A DNA stretch of 43,889 bases, taken from the NCBI GenBank assembly GCA_020846435.1, contig JADLDY010000038.1, positions 1 through 43,889 of the forward strand, given 5' to 3'. The notes beneath the pieces are model-generated. The model was given only the letters and a program-made list of their open reading frames with translations, did no database searches and was not told the DNA's origin. Shown piece by piece: positions 35,987 to 43,122 of the stretch. Numbering within the stretch: position 1 is the stretch's first letter; the number at the start of each line of letters is the position of its first letter. Both the position numbers and the translations under genes were made by a program. This stretch comes from Deltaproteobacteria bacterium. Lineage in GTDB: Bacteria > Desulfobacterota > GWC2-55-46.

Positions 35987-37165
35987 TTACTTGCGCCCCC
36001 TGGCCGCCTCTTTTGCCGCCTCCATCACCTCTTTCAAAGGCACGCCCTTTTTTTCGGCTATTGTCCTGCAGTCCTCGAATTCGGGCTGGATATTGACTGT
36101 CCGGCCATCCCGCAAGGCGACCTTGACGCTCACAGGGCCGTAGGGCGTCCTGACCTTTTTCGACACGCGCTCGAGGCAGTGCCTTTCGACCTCATGGGCT
36201 CTTACGCCGATGGTCGTCGACTCGGCGAAGATAATGCCGAGGAGGGAGTCCTTGTTTTCCCTGCTGGTCAGGACCGTAAGGAGTACGCCGGGCCTCCCCT
36301 TTTTCATGTATACCGGGGTGTAGAAGGCGTCGGTCGCGCCTGAATTCAGGAGTTTTTCGAGGAGATAACCCGCGACCTGGGGACTCATGTCGTCGATGTT
36401 CGTCTCGAGAACGGTGAGTTTTTCCAGATTTTGCGCCTCGGTGGCCCCGCTGGCAGTCCCGATGACCGCCCTCAGTAGGTTTGCCGACTCCTTGAAGTCT
36501 TTTTTGCCAGCCCCGTAACCGGCCTTCTCTATGGTCATCGAGGGCATGGGGCCGAAGGAGGAGGCAAGAGTCTTGACTATGGCCGCCCCTGTCGGGGTCG
36601 TGAGCTCGAATGGCGCGGCAGAGGCTGCCATAGGCACGCCCTTTAATATCTCGAGGGTCGCTGGAGCCGGCACCGGGATCGTGCCGTGCATTGTCTTCGC
36701 CCAGCCCGTGCCGAGGGCTATGGGGGAGGAGATGACCATTTTCACCTTGAGCGAGTCAACTGCGACGGCGGCCCCTACGATGTCTATTATCGAGTCCATC
36801 GCGCCTATCTCGTGGAAGTGGACGTCGCTTGGTTTTATGCCGTGTATCTTGCCTTCGGCCATCGCGATGAGCTCGAAGATCGCGATGGAAAGGGACTTGA
36901 CCTTAGGCGAGAGGCGGCTCTCGTCGATTATCTTTTTTATGTCCCTGAAGGTCCTGTGGTGGTGAGATTCGGCGAGCCTTACTTTGAAGGTGGTTCCGGT
37001 TATAGAATGGCGCAGGACCTTTTTTATCTCGACGTCTATCCTGTCGACAGGGAGCTTCCTCAGCTCTTTCAATATCATCTCCGGGTCAACGCCCAGGTCA
37101 ATGAGGGCCGCCAGGAACATGTCGCCGCTTATGCCCATGGGGCAGTCGAGGTAAAGAGTCTTCAT
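35987..37165 (-). CDS. larC: Nickel-pincer cofactor biosynthesis protein LarC
   Basis: LarC is the CTP-dependent nickel insertase that finishes the nickel-pincer nucleotide cofactor used by lactate racemase and related LarA enzymes. The 392-residue product starts with the family signature LYLDCPMGISGDMFLAAL. It has an HHRTFRDIKKII region, VHFHEIGAMDSIIDIVG, GTGWAKTMHGTIPVPAPAT and a C-terminal DUF111-type half (VLETNIDDMSPQVAGYL). It is a single continuous frame, whereas some Lactobacillus homologues are split by a programmed frameshift. The ATG lies one base after the larB stop, with CAGGGA upstream. larE and larA are not in the window. Confidence 0.95.
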   Translation of the reverse strand: MKTLYLDCPMGISGDMFLAALIDLGVDPEMILKELRKLPVDRIDVEIKKVLRHSITGTTFKVRLAESHHHRTFRDIKKIIDESRLSPKVKSLSIAIFELIAMAEGKIHGIKPSDVHFHEIGAMDSIIDIVGAAVAVDSLKVKMVISSPIALGTGWAKTMHGTIPVPAPATLEILKGVPMAASAAPFELTTPTGAAIVKTLASSFGPMPSMTIEKAGYGAGKKDFKESANLLRAVIGTASGATEAQNLEKLTVLETNIDDMSPQVAGYLLEKLLNSGATDAFYTPVYMKKGRPGVLLTVLTSRENKDSLLGIIFAESTTIGVRAHEVERHCLERVSKKVRTPYGPVSVKVALRDGRTVNIQPEFEDCRTIAEKKGVPLKEVMEAAKEAARGRK

Positions 37166-37166
37166 T

Positions 37167-37916
37167 TTATTCCCTGTTCATAAGGCTTGCCGCGTAAGCC
37201 GCGCCAAAGCCGTTGTCTATGTTCACGACCGTGACCCCCGATGCGCACGAGTTGAGCATGGCCAGGAGCGTCGTGAGCCCGCCGAGGTTCGCCCCGTAGC
37301 CGACGCTCGTCGGCACTGCTATGACGGGTCTTGCCACGAGCCCGGCGACAACGCTCGGGAGGGCTCCTTCCATGCCGGCCACGACGATGAGCACCTGGGC
37401 CCCCCATAGCTCTTCTTTCCTGTGAAGGAGCCTGTGTATTCCTGAGACGCCTACGTCATAGAGCCTTTTGACGGTGTTTCCCATGCACTCGGCCGTAACC
37501 GCGGCCTCTTCAGCGACAGGGACGTCTGATGTGCCTGCGCAGATGACGAGGATATCGCCGCGTCCGGCCTTTTTTATCGGATGGGATTTGACGAAGAATG
37601 TCGAGGAGGCTTCTTTATACTCGCCCTTTGGAAATGCCTTCTTGAGGGCTCTGCCCTTTGCCGGGTCGATCCTCGTGGCAAGGACGTTCTCTCCCCGTTC
37701 CAGCATGTTTTTTACAATGGATTTTATCTGGGCGATCGTCTTGCCCAGTCCGAATATGACCTCGGGGTAGCCCTGCCGCAGAGCCCTGTGCGTGTCGAGG
37801 GTCGCGAACTCGAGCTCTTCGAATGGCAGGCGCTTCAATCCTTCAAGGGCCTCCTTGACACCGAGGCGGCCTTGCTTCAAGTCTTCGAGGAGTTTTTCCA
37901 GGTGCTCTACATTCAT
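37167..37916 (-). CDS. larB: Nickel-pincer cofactor biosynthesis protein LarB
   Basis: LarB carboxylates the pyridinium ring of nicotinic acid adenine dinucleotide and hydrolyses it, the first step of nickel-pincer cofactor synthesis. The 249-residue protein has a helical N-terminal part (MNVEHLEKLLEDLKQG, LEFATLDTHR). A PurE-like AIR-carboxylase domain follows with VICAGTSDVPVAEEAAVTA, LLIVVAGMEGALPSVVAGL-type and GYGANLGGLTTLLAMLNS motifs. It starts 5 bp after the cheA stop and abuts larC, so it is probably translated from the chemosensory transcript. Residue-level catalytic assignments were not attempted. Confidence 0.94.
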   Translation of the reverse strand: MNVEHLEKLLEDLKQGRLGVKEALEGLKRLPFEELEFATLDTHRALRQGYPEVIFGLGKTIAQIKSIVKNMLERGENVLATRIDPAKGRALKKAFPKGEYKEASSTFFVKSHPIKKAGRGDILVICAGTSDVPVAEEAAVTAECMGNTVKRLYDVGVSGIHRLLHRKEELWGAQVLIVVAGMEGALPSVVAGLVARPVIAVPTSVGYGANLGGLTTLLAMLNSCASGVTVVNIDNGFGAAYAASLMNRE

Positions 37917-37921
37917 CAGGT

Positions 37922-39538
37922 TTACGCGCGCTCGAGGGCTTTAAGGATTATCTGCGGTATGTCCAGGAGAAAGACCGGCCTGCCGTCGCCAAGGACCGTT
38001 ATGCCGGCGGCGCTCCTGAGCCTTGACATGGGCGGCAGGAGCGGCTTTACGTAAGCGTCGATCTCGTCGCCGAAGTCGTCGACAACGAGTCCGGCGAGGG
38101 TCTTGCCTTCCGTGCCGCTGAGCGTGCCGGACGCGTCGAGCACGATAAGCGTGCGGGAGAACCTGGGTCCGGTCTTTATGCCGAGGGAGGCGGCAAGCTC
38201 TACGAGCGGTATCTCGGCCCCGGCAAAGGCGTAGGTGCCGGCGTCGAGTTCATTGGAAGGCACCTCTATCACTTTTTCTATCCTCGATATCGGCACGAGG
38301 AAAAGCTCGCCGCCTGTTTCGACGAGCAGGGCCTTTGTTATCGAGCTGGTCCTGGGGAGCTCGAGTATTATCTTTGTCCCCCTGTACTCAGTCGACTCTA
38401 TCTCAAGTGAGCCGCCGAAGCCTTCGACCGCGTCCTTTACGACGTCCATGCCGACGCCCCTGCCTGAGGTCGAGGTGACCGTCTCGGCGGTGGAGAGGCC
38501 CGGCAGGCAGACGAGCTTCAAGACCTCCCTGTCAGGCATCGCTTCGATCTTTGCCGCTGGGATGCCGCTTGATATTGCCCTGGCCTTGAGCTTTTGCCTG
38601 TTCATGCCGCGGCCGTCGTCCGATATCTCGATTACGACCCTGTCCTTCCTCGTGCTGGCTTTTATGCGGATGCTTGCAGGAAGGGGCTTGCCTGATTGCA
38701 CCCTCTCTGCCGTGGGCTCTATTCCGTGGTCGACGGCGTTTCTTATGATGTGCACGAGCGGGCCGCCGAGCCCTTCGAGTATGGACCTGTCGAGGCTTAT
38801 GTCCATGCCCTCGGTATGGAGCGCGACGTTCTTGCCGGTCTCATTGGCAAGATCGCGCACGAGCCTGGGGAGGCCTGCCGTAAGGTCCTCGAGCGGCAGC
38901 ATCCTCGCCGAGATTATGCTCTCGTGCAGGCTGTTTATGGTCTTGCCTATCTGGTGGACGCCGTTCTTGAATTCAACCGACCTGGTCCCGTGGGTAAGCG
39001 CCTTGAACGAGGAGAGCGCCATGAACAGGTCGCCGACGGAGGCCAGCAGGCCGTCGAAGACAGAGCCCTCTACCTTCATCACGCTTGAGAGCCTGAGCTT
39101 GTGCCCCCCTTCAACCGGCGCGGATGGCGCGGCTGATGGCTCTGGCGCGAGAGGCTCTTTGCCTGACGCGCAGCTCTTTAGCGCCTCTATCAGCGAAGAC
39201 GAGTCAGTGTCGAGCGGCTCGTCAGCCCTTACGCGTTCCACGAGCGCCTTCATGGCATCGAGGCACTTGAGGAGCAATGAGGTCATCGCCGAGGTCACGC
39301 CGAGTTTCCCGGAGCGGAGCTTGTCGAGCAGGTCTTCCTGCGCGTGGGCGAGCTGCATGATGGGGTTGTAGCCCATCGAGGCGGACATGCCTTTTATCGA
39401 GTGATAATGCCTGAAGAGGTTGTCGAGAGCAAAGCTGTCCCCCGGCGTCTTCTCGATGGCGAGCAGCCCGGCTTCTATCCCGGATATGTGCTCGCCCGTT
39501 TCCTGCAGGTAGAGGGATTTATATTTGGAGACATCCAT
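37922..39538 (-). CDS. cheA: Chemotaxis histidine kinase CheA (no P2 domain)
   Basis: A 538-residue cytoplasmic kinase that phosphorylates CheY when signalled by chemoreceptors. The N-terminal HPt domain has the phosphorylated His46 in FRHYHSIKGMSASMG. A short Pro/Ala linker (PEPSAAPSAPVEGG) replaces the usual CheY-binding P2 domain. The dimerisation helices and ATP-binding domain follow (IRNAVDHGIEP, ISDDGRGMN, STSGRGVGMDVV, YRGTKIILELP), and the CheW-like regulatory domain runs from about residue 395 to the end. No Shine-Dalgarno is visible before ATG 39538; the palindromic element just upstream may have separated it from one. The next gene, larB, begins 5 bp after its stop. Confidence 0.94.
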   Translation of the reverse strand: MDVSKYKSLYLQETGEHISGIEAGLLAIEKTPGDSFALDNLFRHYHSIKGMSASMGYNPIMQLAHAQEDLLDKLRSGKLGVTSAMTSLLLKCLDAMKALVERVRADEPLDTDSSSLIEALKSCASGKEPLAPEPSAAPSAPVEGGHKLRLSSVMKVEGSVFDGLLASVGDLFMALSSFKALTHGTRSVEFKNGVHQIGKTINSLHESIISARMLPLEDLTAGLPRLVRDLANETGKNVALHTEGMDISLDRSILEGLGGPLVHIIRNAVDHGIEPTAERVQSGKPLPASIRIKASTRKDRVVIEISDDGRGMNRQKLKARAISSGIPAAKIEAMPDREVLKLVCLPGLSTAETVTSTSGRGVGMDVVKDAVEGFGGSLEIESTEYRGTKIILELPRTSSITKALLVETGGELFLVPISRIEKVIEVPSNELDAGTYAFAGAEIPLVELAASLGIKTGPRFSRTLIVLDASGTLSGTEGKTLAGLVVDDFGDEIDAYVKPLLPPMSRLRSAAGITVLGDGRPVFLLDIPQIILKALERA

Positions 39539-39549
39539 TCGGGGTATAC

Positions 39550-39672
39550 AGGTCGCTGAAAAAATCCCATCTGCTTATGGAGTTGTCGTCGCGGTGAAAA
39601 AGCGGCGTACATGAAACGTACGCCTCATTCCCCGCTCCTCAACTCCTCGCATCTGGAACTTATTTGAGACCT
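39550..39672. repeat. Imperfect 123-bp palindromic element between cheY and cheA
   Basis: The two halves match in inverted order: AGGTC (39550-39554) with GACCT (39668-39672), GGAGTTG (39579-39585) with CAACTCC (39640-39646), and GGCGTAC (39604-39610) with GTACGCC (39618-39624). The centre is ATGAAAC. The layout resembles REP- or MITE-type intergenic repeats or a long RNA hairpin inside the operon. No open reading frame is present. Confidence 0.6.
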
Positions 39673-39752
39673 GCCTTGTTCAGTTTGGAGGCTTGAATTA
39701 ACCCGGGTGCATTTCTGAAACTTGCCTGTTTTTCGTATCTTGAGGCGTTCTG

Positions 39753-40112
39753 TCAGATGATGCTGTTCAGGGTGTTGAGGACTTTGGTCTCAGACAGGGG
39801 CTTTATTATGTAGCCGGAGGCCCCTGATCTTATGGCTTCTTCTACAATAGGCTCGTAACCGAGGGAAGTGCACATGACGATCTTGATAGGGAGCTTCAGG
39901 GCGGATATCTCCCTTGCCGCCTCCAGCCCGTTCTTGCCCGGCATGACAACGTCGAGTATCACAAGGTCGGGCTTGAGAGAAGAGGCCATCTCTACCGCCT
40001 CCGCGCCGTTCGTCGCTTCCCCCACGACTTCGTAGCCGCCGCCTGTGAGTATGTCTTTCAGGGCCACCCTGAAAAATTCCGTATCGTCCGCGATGAGCAC
40101 TTTTTTAGGCAT
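39753..40112 (-). CDS. cheY: Single-domain response regulator CheY
   Basis: A 119-residue stand-alone receiver domain. Key residues are intact: the acidic pair Asp9-Asp10 in IADDTEFF, the phosphorylated Asp54 in LVILDVVMPG, Thr82 in MCTSLG, Tyr101 and Lys104 in GYIIKPLSE. This set is normal for an active CheY. The ATG lies one base after the cheW stop (GACTGACATG), indicating coupled translation. It is transcribed with mcp and cheW upstream and cheA downstream. The output target (flagellar motor, pilus or other) cannot be told because no motility genes are in the window. Confidence 0.95.
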   Translation of the reverse strand: MPKKVLIADDTEFFRVALKDILTGGGYEVVGEATNGAEAVEMASSLKPDLVILDVVMPGKNGLEAAREISALKLPIKIVMCTSLGYEPIVEEAIRSGASGYIIKPLSETKVLNTLNSII

Positions 40113-40113
40113 G

Positions 40114-40545
40114 TCAGTCCGTTGTGAGAAGTCTTGCCGTCTCGTTGAAAAGGGCCTGCCAGTCGATTATGTCAACCGGGCCGTCAGCGGCGTATATCCT
40201 GCCAGAGGTGAAGAGCCTTTTTTCGTCCGTCGTCCTGCCCCGGAGCTCTTCGTTCCAGATGAAGGAGACCTGGGACGGGCCTATGTCTATGCCGAGGAGA
40301 CGGCCTTTGGAGCCCAGGACTATTATCTTGTGGCCAGCCTCTGGAGTATCAATGGCTTCCCCGAGCGCGGCCTTGAGGTCGATTACCGTCACTGGCTCGT
40401 TCCTGAAGGAGACGACCCCGGCGACAAAGCCGCTTTTCCCCGGGAGGAACGGGAGCTTCTGGAGCTCGATTATCCCGGCGACAGTTTTGGTGTCAAGGGC
40501 GTATTTTCCGTTGCCGAGGGCTATTACGAGCTTGTCGCCTTCCAT
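40114..40545 (-). CDS. cheW: Chemotaxis coupling protein CheW
   Basis: A 143-residue single CheW domain that links receptors to CheA. It shows the double beta-barrel pattern: KLVIALGNGKYALDTKTVAG, VAGVVSFRNEPVTVIDLKAA, KIIVLGSKGRLLGIDIG and a C-terminal helix. It begins 3 bp after the receptor stop and is followed by cheY after one base, so the three genes are tightly coupled. Confidence 0.93.
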   Translation of the reverse strand: MEGDKLVIALGNGKYALDTKTVAGIIELQKLPFLPGKSGFVAGVVSFRNEPVTVIDLKAALGEAIDTPEAGHKIIVLGSKGRLLGIDIGPSQVSFIWNEELRGRTTDEKRLFTSGRIYAADGPVDIIDWQALFNETARLLTTD

Positions 40546-40548
40546 GGC

Positions 40549-41823
40549 TTAAAGGTTGAACCTGGCGGCGACCGTCTTCAATTCCTTAGAGAGCTCGGAG
40601 AGCTTCTCCGACGCCGCCATGGTTTCGCTTATCGCGGCCCCGTGCTTTTCGACGGCCGACTCGACCTTTTCAGTGCTTGAGAGGTTCTCCCTGGCGATGT
40701 TGGCGACCTGCTCTATTATCTCGACCGATTTTTCAACCTTCTCTTTTTGCCTGTGCGTGAGCCCGAGTATCAGGGTCGCCTTCTCAGCCACGTCCGAGGT
40801 GTAGTTCGTTATGTCGACGAGTATCTCGCGTATCTTCCTGAGGTCGTCTCTTCCGCCCTTGAGGTTGGAGGTCCCTTCGCTCGCCGAGGAGACGACCCTC
40901 TCGACTTCCATCTTGAGCTCCTTGACTATGAGGGAGACGTCCTGGACGCTGTTGTTGGTGTTGTCCGCGAAGCGGCGGACCTCTTCTGCGACCATGGCGA
41001 ATCCCCTGCCGTGCTCTCCTGCCTTTGACGCCTCTATCGTGGCGTTGAGCGCCAGGAGGTCTGTCTGTCGGGATATGTGGGTTATGACGTCGAGTATCTT
41101 GGGTATGTCGTTGAGCTTGTCCTTGAGGCGTATGGCCGCGAACTCGGTGTTCTCGATGCCCTTGAATATGGTCTCCATCTTCTCCATGGCCGAGGTCGCG
41201 GTTGTCGCGCCCCGTTGCACCATGGAGTTGACCTTCTGGGAGGCGTTCGCGCTCTCGGTGACCTTGTTGGCCACTTCGTCGGCGAGCTCGGTCATGTTCT
41301 TAACGGTGGTGGAGACGTCGCCTATGTGGTTCGCCTGCTCGAGCGCGCCGTCGAATATCGCGGAGGTCCCGGAGATGACTTCCTTGGATGTCGCGTGCCC
41401 TCTGGCCACAACCGAGGAGAAGGACTCCTGCGCCTCTGCGAGGTTCTCGACAGTCGACTTGAGCTGCTCGACGAGGGCGCGCAGGCTCAGGGCCATCATG
41501 GAGACCGCCTCTTCGAGGTCGACGACCTCGTCCCTTATGAAGCTGTTCTCCTGGATAGCGCCGAGGTTGGAGGCGACGGCAAGGTCGCCCTTGCTTATTC
41601 TCTGGGCCATCGAGGTGAGCCTGTTAATGTGCTTTGAGAAGCTGCGGGTGAAGATGGAGCCGAGGATGAGGCCGATGAGTATGGCGATAAGGAAGCTCAG
41701 CGGCTGTTTTATCCATTCTGCGACGTCGAACATCTCGACGAGCCCCGGGACAAAAGCCGCCGCCGCGACAACCGCTATGAACCCGAGGATGAACTTGTTG
41801 CCAACAGGTACCTTTATGTTCAC
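40549..41823 (-). CDS. Methyl-accepting chemotaxis protein without a periplasmic sensor domain
   Basis: A 424-residue receptor with two membrane segments (about residues 11-29 and 41-58). They are joined by a loop of only about a dozen residues, so it has no ligand-binding domain outside the membrane. HAMP follows (FSKHINRLTSMAQRISKGDL), then the long helical signalling domain with the conserved hairpin tip ISRQTDLLALNATIEASKAG and FAMVAEEVRRFAD. The C-terminus (AARFNL) lacks a CheR-docking pentapeptide. Translation starts at GTG, with GGCAGGAC immediately upstream. It heads the mcp-cheW-cheY-cheA-larB-larC run. Confidence 0.93.
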   Translation of the reverse strand: MNIKVPVGNKFILGFIAVVAAAAFVPGLVEMFDVAEWIKQPLSFLIAILIGLILGSIFTRSFSKHINRLTSMAQRISKGDLAVASNLGAIQENSFIRDEVVDLEEAVSMMALSLRALVEQLKSTVENLAEAQESFSSVVARGHATSKEVISGTSAIFDGALEQANHIGDVSTTVKNMTELADEVANKVTESANASQKVNSMVQRGATTATSAMEKMETIFKGIENTEFAAIRLKDKLNDIPKILDVITHISRQTDLLALNATIEASKAGEHGRGFAMVAEEVRRFADNTNNSVQDVSLIVKELKMEVERVVSSASEGTSNLKGGRDDLRKIREILVDITNYTSDVAEKATLILGLTHRQKEKVEKSVEIIEQVANIARENLSSTEKVESAVEKHGAAISETMAASEKLSELSKELKTVAARFNL

Positions 41824-41853
41824 GTCCTGCCTTTCTTATTGAAATTCCGGCTT

Positions 41854-41883
41854 ATTATAATTCTCTTTCAAATCTGTTGTCAA
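41854..41883 (-). promoter_or_regulatory. Sigma-70 promoter of the chemosensory operon
   Basis: Perfect TTGACA (41878-41883) and TATAAT (41854-41859) on the minus strand with an 18-base spacer. The leader is about 25 nt before the GTG start of the receptor gene. Confidence 0.82.
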
Positions 41884-42004
41884 TTAAGAAGACCTGTTGT
41901 TATTTCGCTGAAAACACGGGTTTACTTTAGGATGATAATCTGAGCTGGAAAAGGGTTGAGGAATCGTGAAGATAATGGATGGAGAGAGTTTTAGTTCGCT
42001 TTGC

Positions 42005-42029
42005 AGGTTCAGGGTTGTACCCTGAACCT
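42005..42029. repeat. Strong hairpin A (AGGTTCAGGG)
   Basis: AGGTTCAGGG (42005-42014) pairs perfectly with CCCTGAACCT (42020-42029) around TTGTA. It has no T run on either side that would make it a standard terminator. Its core matches hairpin B. Confidence 0.75.
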
Positions 42030-42062
42030 TTTAGTTCAAGCTGGCAACGGGTCCGAAATATT

Positions 42063-42089
42063 CGGGTTCAGGTTCTAAACCTGAACCCG
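42063..42089. repeat. Strong hairpin B (CGGGTTCAGGTT)
   Basis: CGGGTTCAGGTT (42063-42074) pairs perfectly with AACCTGAACCCG (42078-42089) around a 3-nt loop. It lies 8 bp after the thiL stop. It shares the GGTTCAGG/CCTGAACC core with hairpin A, 33 bp away. Confidence 0.75.
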
Positions 42090-42097
42090 CCAAAAGA

Positions 42098-43114
42098 TTA
42101 ATAATGCTCGAACCCCAGTTTTTTAAGCTCCATCGGCTCTCCGTCCTCGTCGAGCACTGTTATCACCCTCTCGTGCTTCTTTTGGCTCATTATCTTGCCG
42201 ACAGGCGTCATGGGTAGATTGAGCTTCCTTGAAAGGGCGGATATCTTCCTGAGGTTTTTTTCTGGCGAGGTGAAGATCAGCTCGTAGTCCTCTCCGCCTG
42301 TGAGGGCGAAATCCACCATCGGGGACTTGCCTGTTTTTCTGCCGTACGCCTTGAGCTCATCGGATATGGGCAATGAGCTGAGATAGATCACGGCCGACTT
42401 CCTGCTCTCGATACACATCCTTTTGAGGTCCAGGCCTACCCCGTCGCTTATGTCCATCATGGCTGTCGCGAGGCGCGCCCTGGCGAGCATCCGTCCGGCT
42501 TCGAGCCTCGGGGCAGGGTCGAGGTGGCTTTTGACCGATTTTTTCCATGGCAGGCGGCTCAAGGGGGTTTTGCCTCTGGAACTGAGAGCCTTGAGGCCGA
42601 GGGCCGATCCTCCGACAGTCCCTGTTATGAAGATGAGGTCGCCTTGCCTGGCGCCTTTTCTGTAAACGACCTCGTCTGCCGGCGCCTCCCCTATGACTGT
42701 CGTCGAGACCATCATGGGCCCTGGAGTTTTCGCGACATTGCCGCCGCCGAGGACGCAGCCTGTCTCGCGGCCGACAGAGTCGAGGCCTTTGTAAAGTTCG
42801 TCTATGAATTTTCCCGGGGTCAGTGGGCTGAGCGCGAGGGAGACCAGGAAAAAAAGCGGGGTCCCGCCCATTGCCGCGATGTCGGAAAGAGAGACCGAGA
42901 GCGCTTTCCTGCCTAATAGATACGCAGGGGCGCTCTTGGTTCTGAAGTGGACATCTTCAATGAGTATGTCGGTTGTCACGAGAAGGGAAGAGCCGTCCTT
43001 CTGGACCGATACGCTTGTGTCGTCGCCTATGCCCTTCAAGAGGCGCCTGTGAGAGCCTGAGAACTTCTTGAGGCTCTCAATGAGAGAGTCTTCTCCGAGC
43101 GTCTTGAGGAGCAT
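42098..43114 (-). CDS. thiL: Thiamine-monophosphate kinase
   Basis: Phosphorylates thiamine monophosphate to the active cofactor thiamine diphosphate using ATP. The 338-residue product follows the PurM/ThiL fold. It has GIGDDTSVSV, LLVTTDILIEDVHF, GRKALSVSLSDIAAMGGTP, VLGGGNVAKTPG, MMDISDGVGLDLKRM and FALTGGEDYELIFT, all standard ThiL motifs with metal-binding Asp residues intact. It starts 8 bp after the lon stop, so lon-thiL is probably one transcript. No TPP riboswitch or other thi gene is visible. Confidence 0.96.
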   Translation of the reverse strand: MLLKTLGEDSLIESLKKFSGSHRRLLKGIGDDTSVSVQKDGSSLLVTTDILIEDVHFRTKSAPAYLLGRKALSVSLSDIAAMGGTPLFFLVSLALSPLTPGKFIDELYKGLDSVGRETGCVLGGGNVAKTPGPMMVSTTVIGEAPADEVVYRKGARQGDLIFITGTVGGSALGLKALSSRGKTPLSRLPWKKSVKSHLDPAPRLEAGRMLARARLATAMMDISDGVGLDLKRMCIESRKSAVIYLSSLPISDELKAYGRKTGKSPMVDFALTGGEDYELIFTSPEKNLRKISALSRKLNLPMTPVGKIMSQKKHERVITVLDEDGEPMELKKLGFEHY

Positions 43115-43122
43115 GCGGCCTG

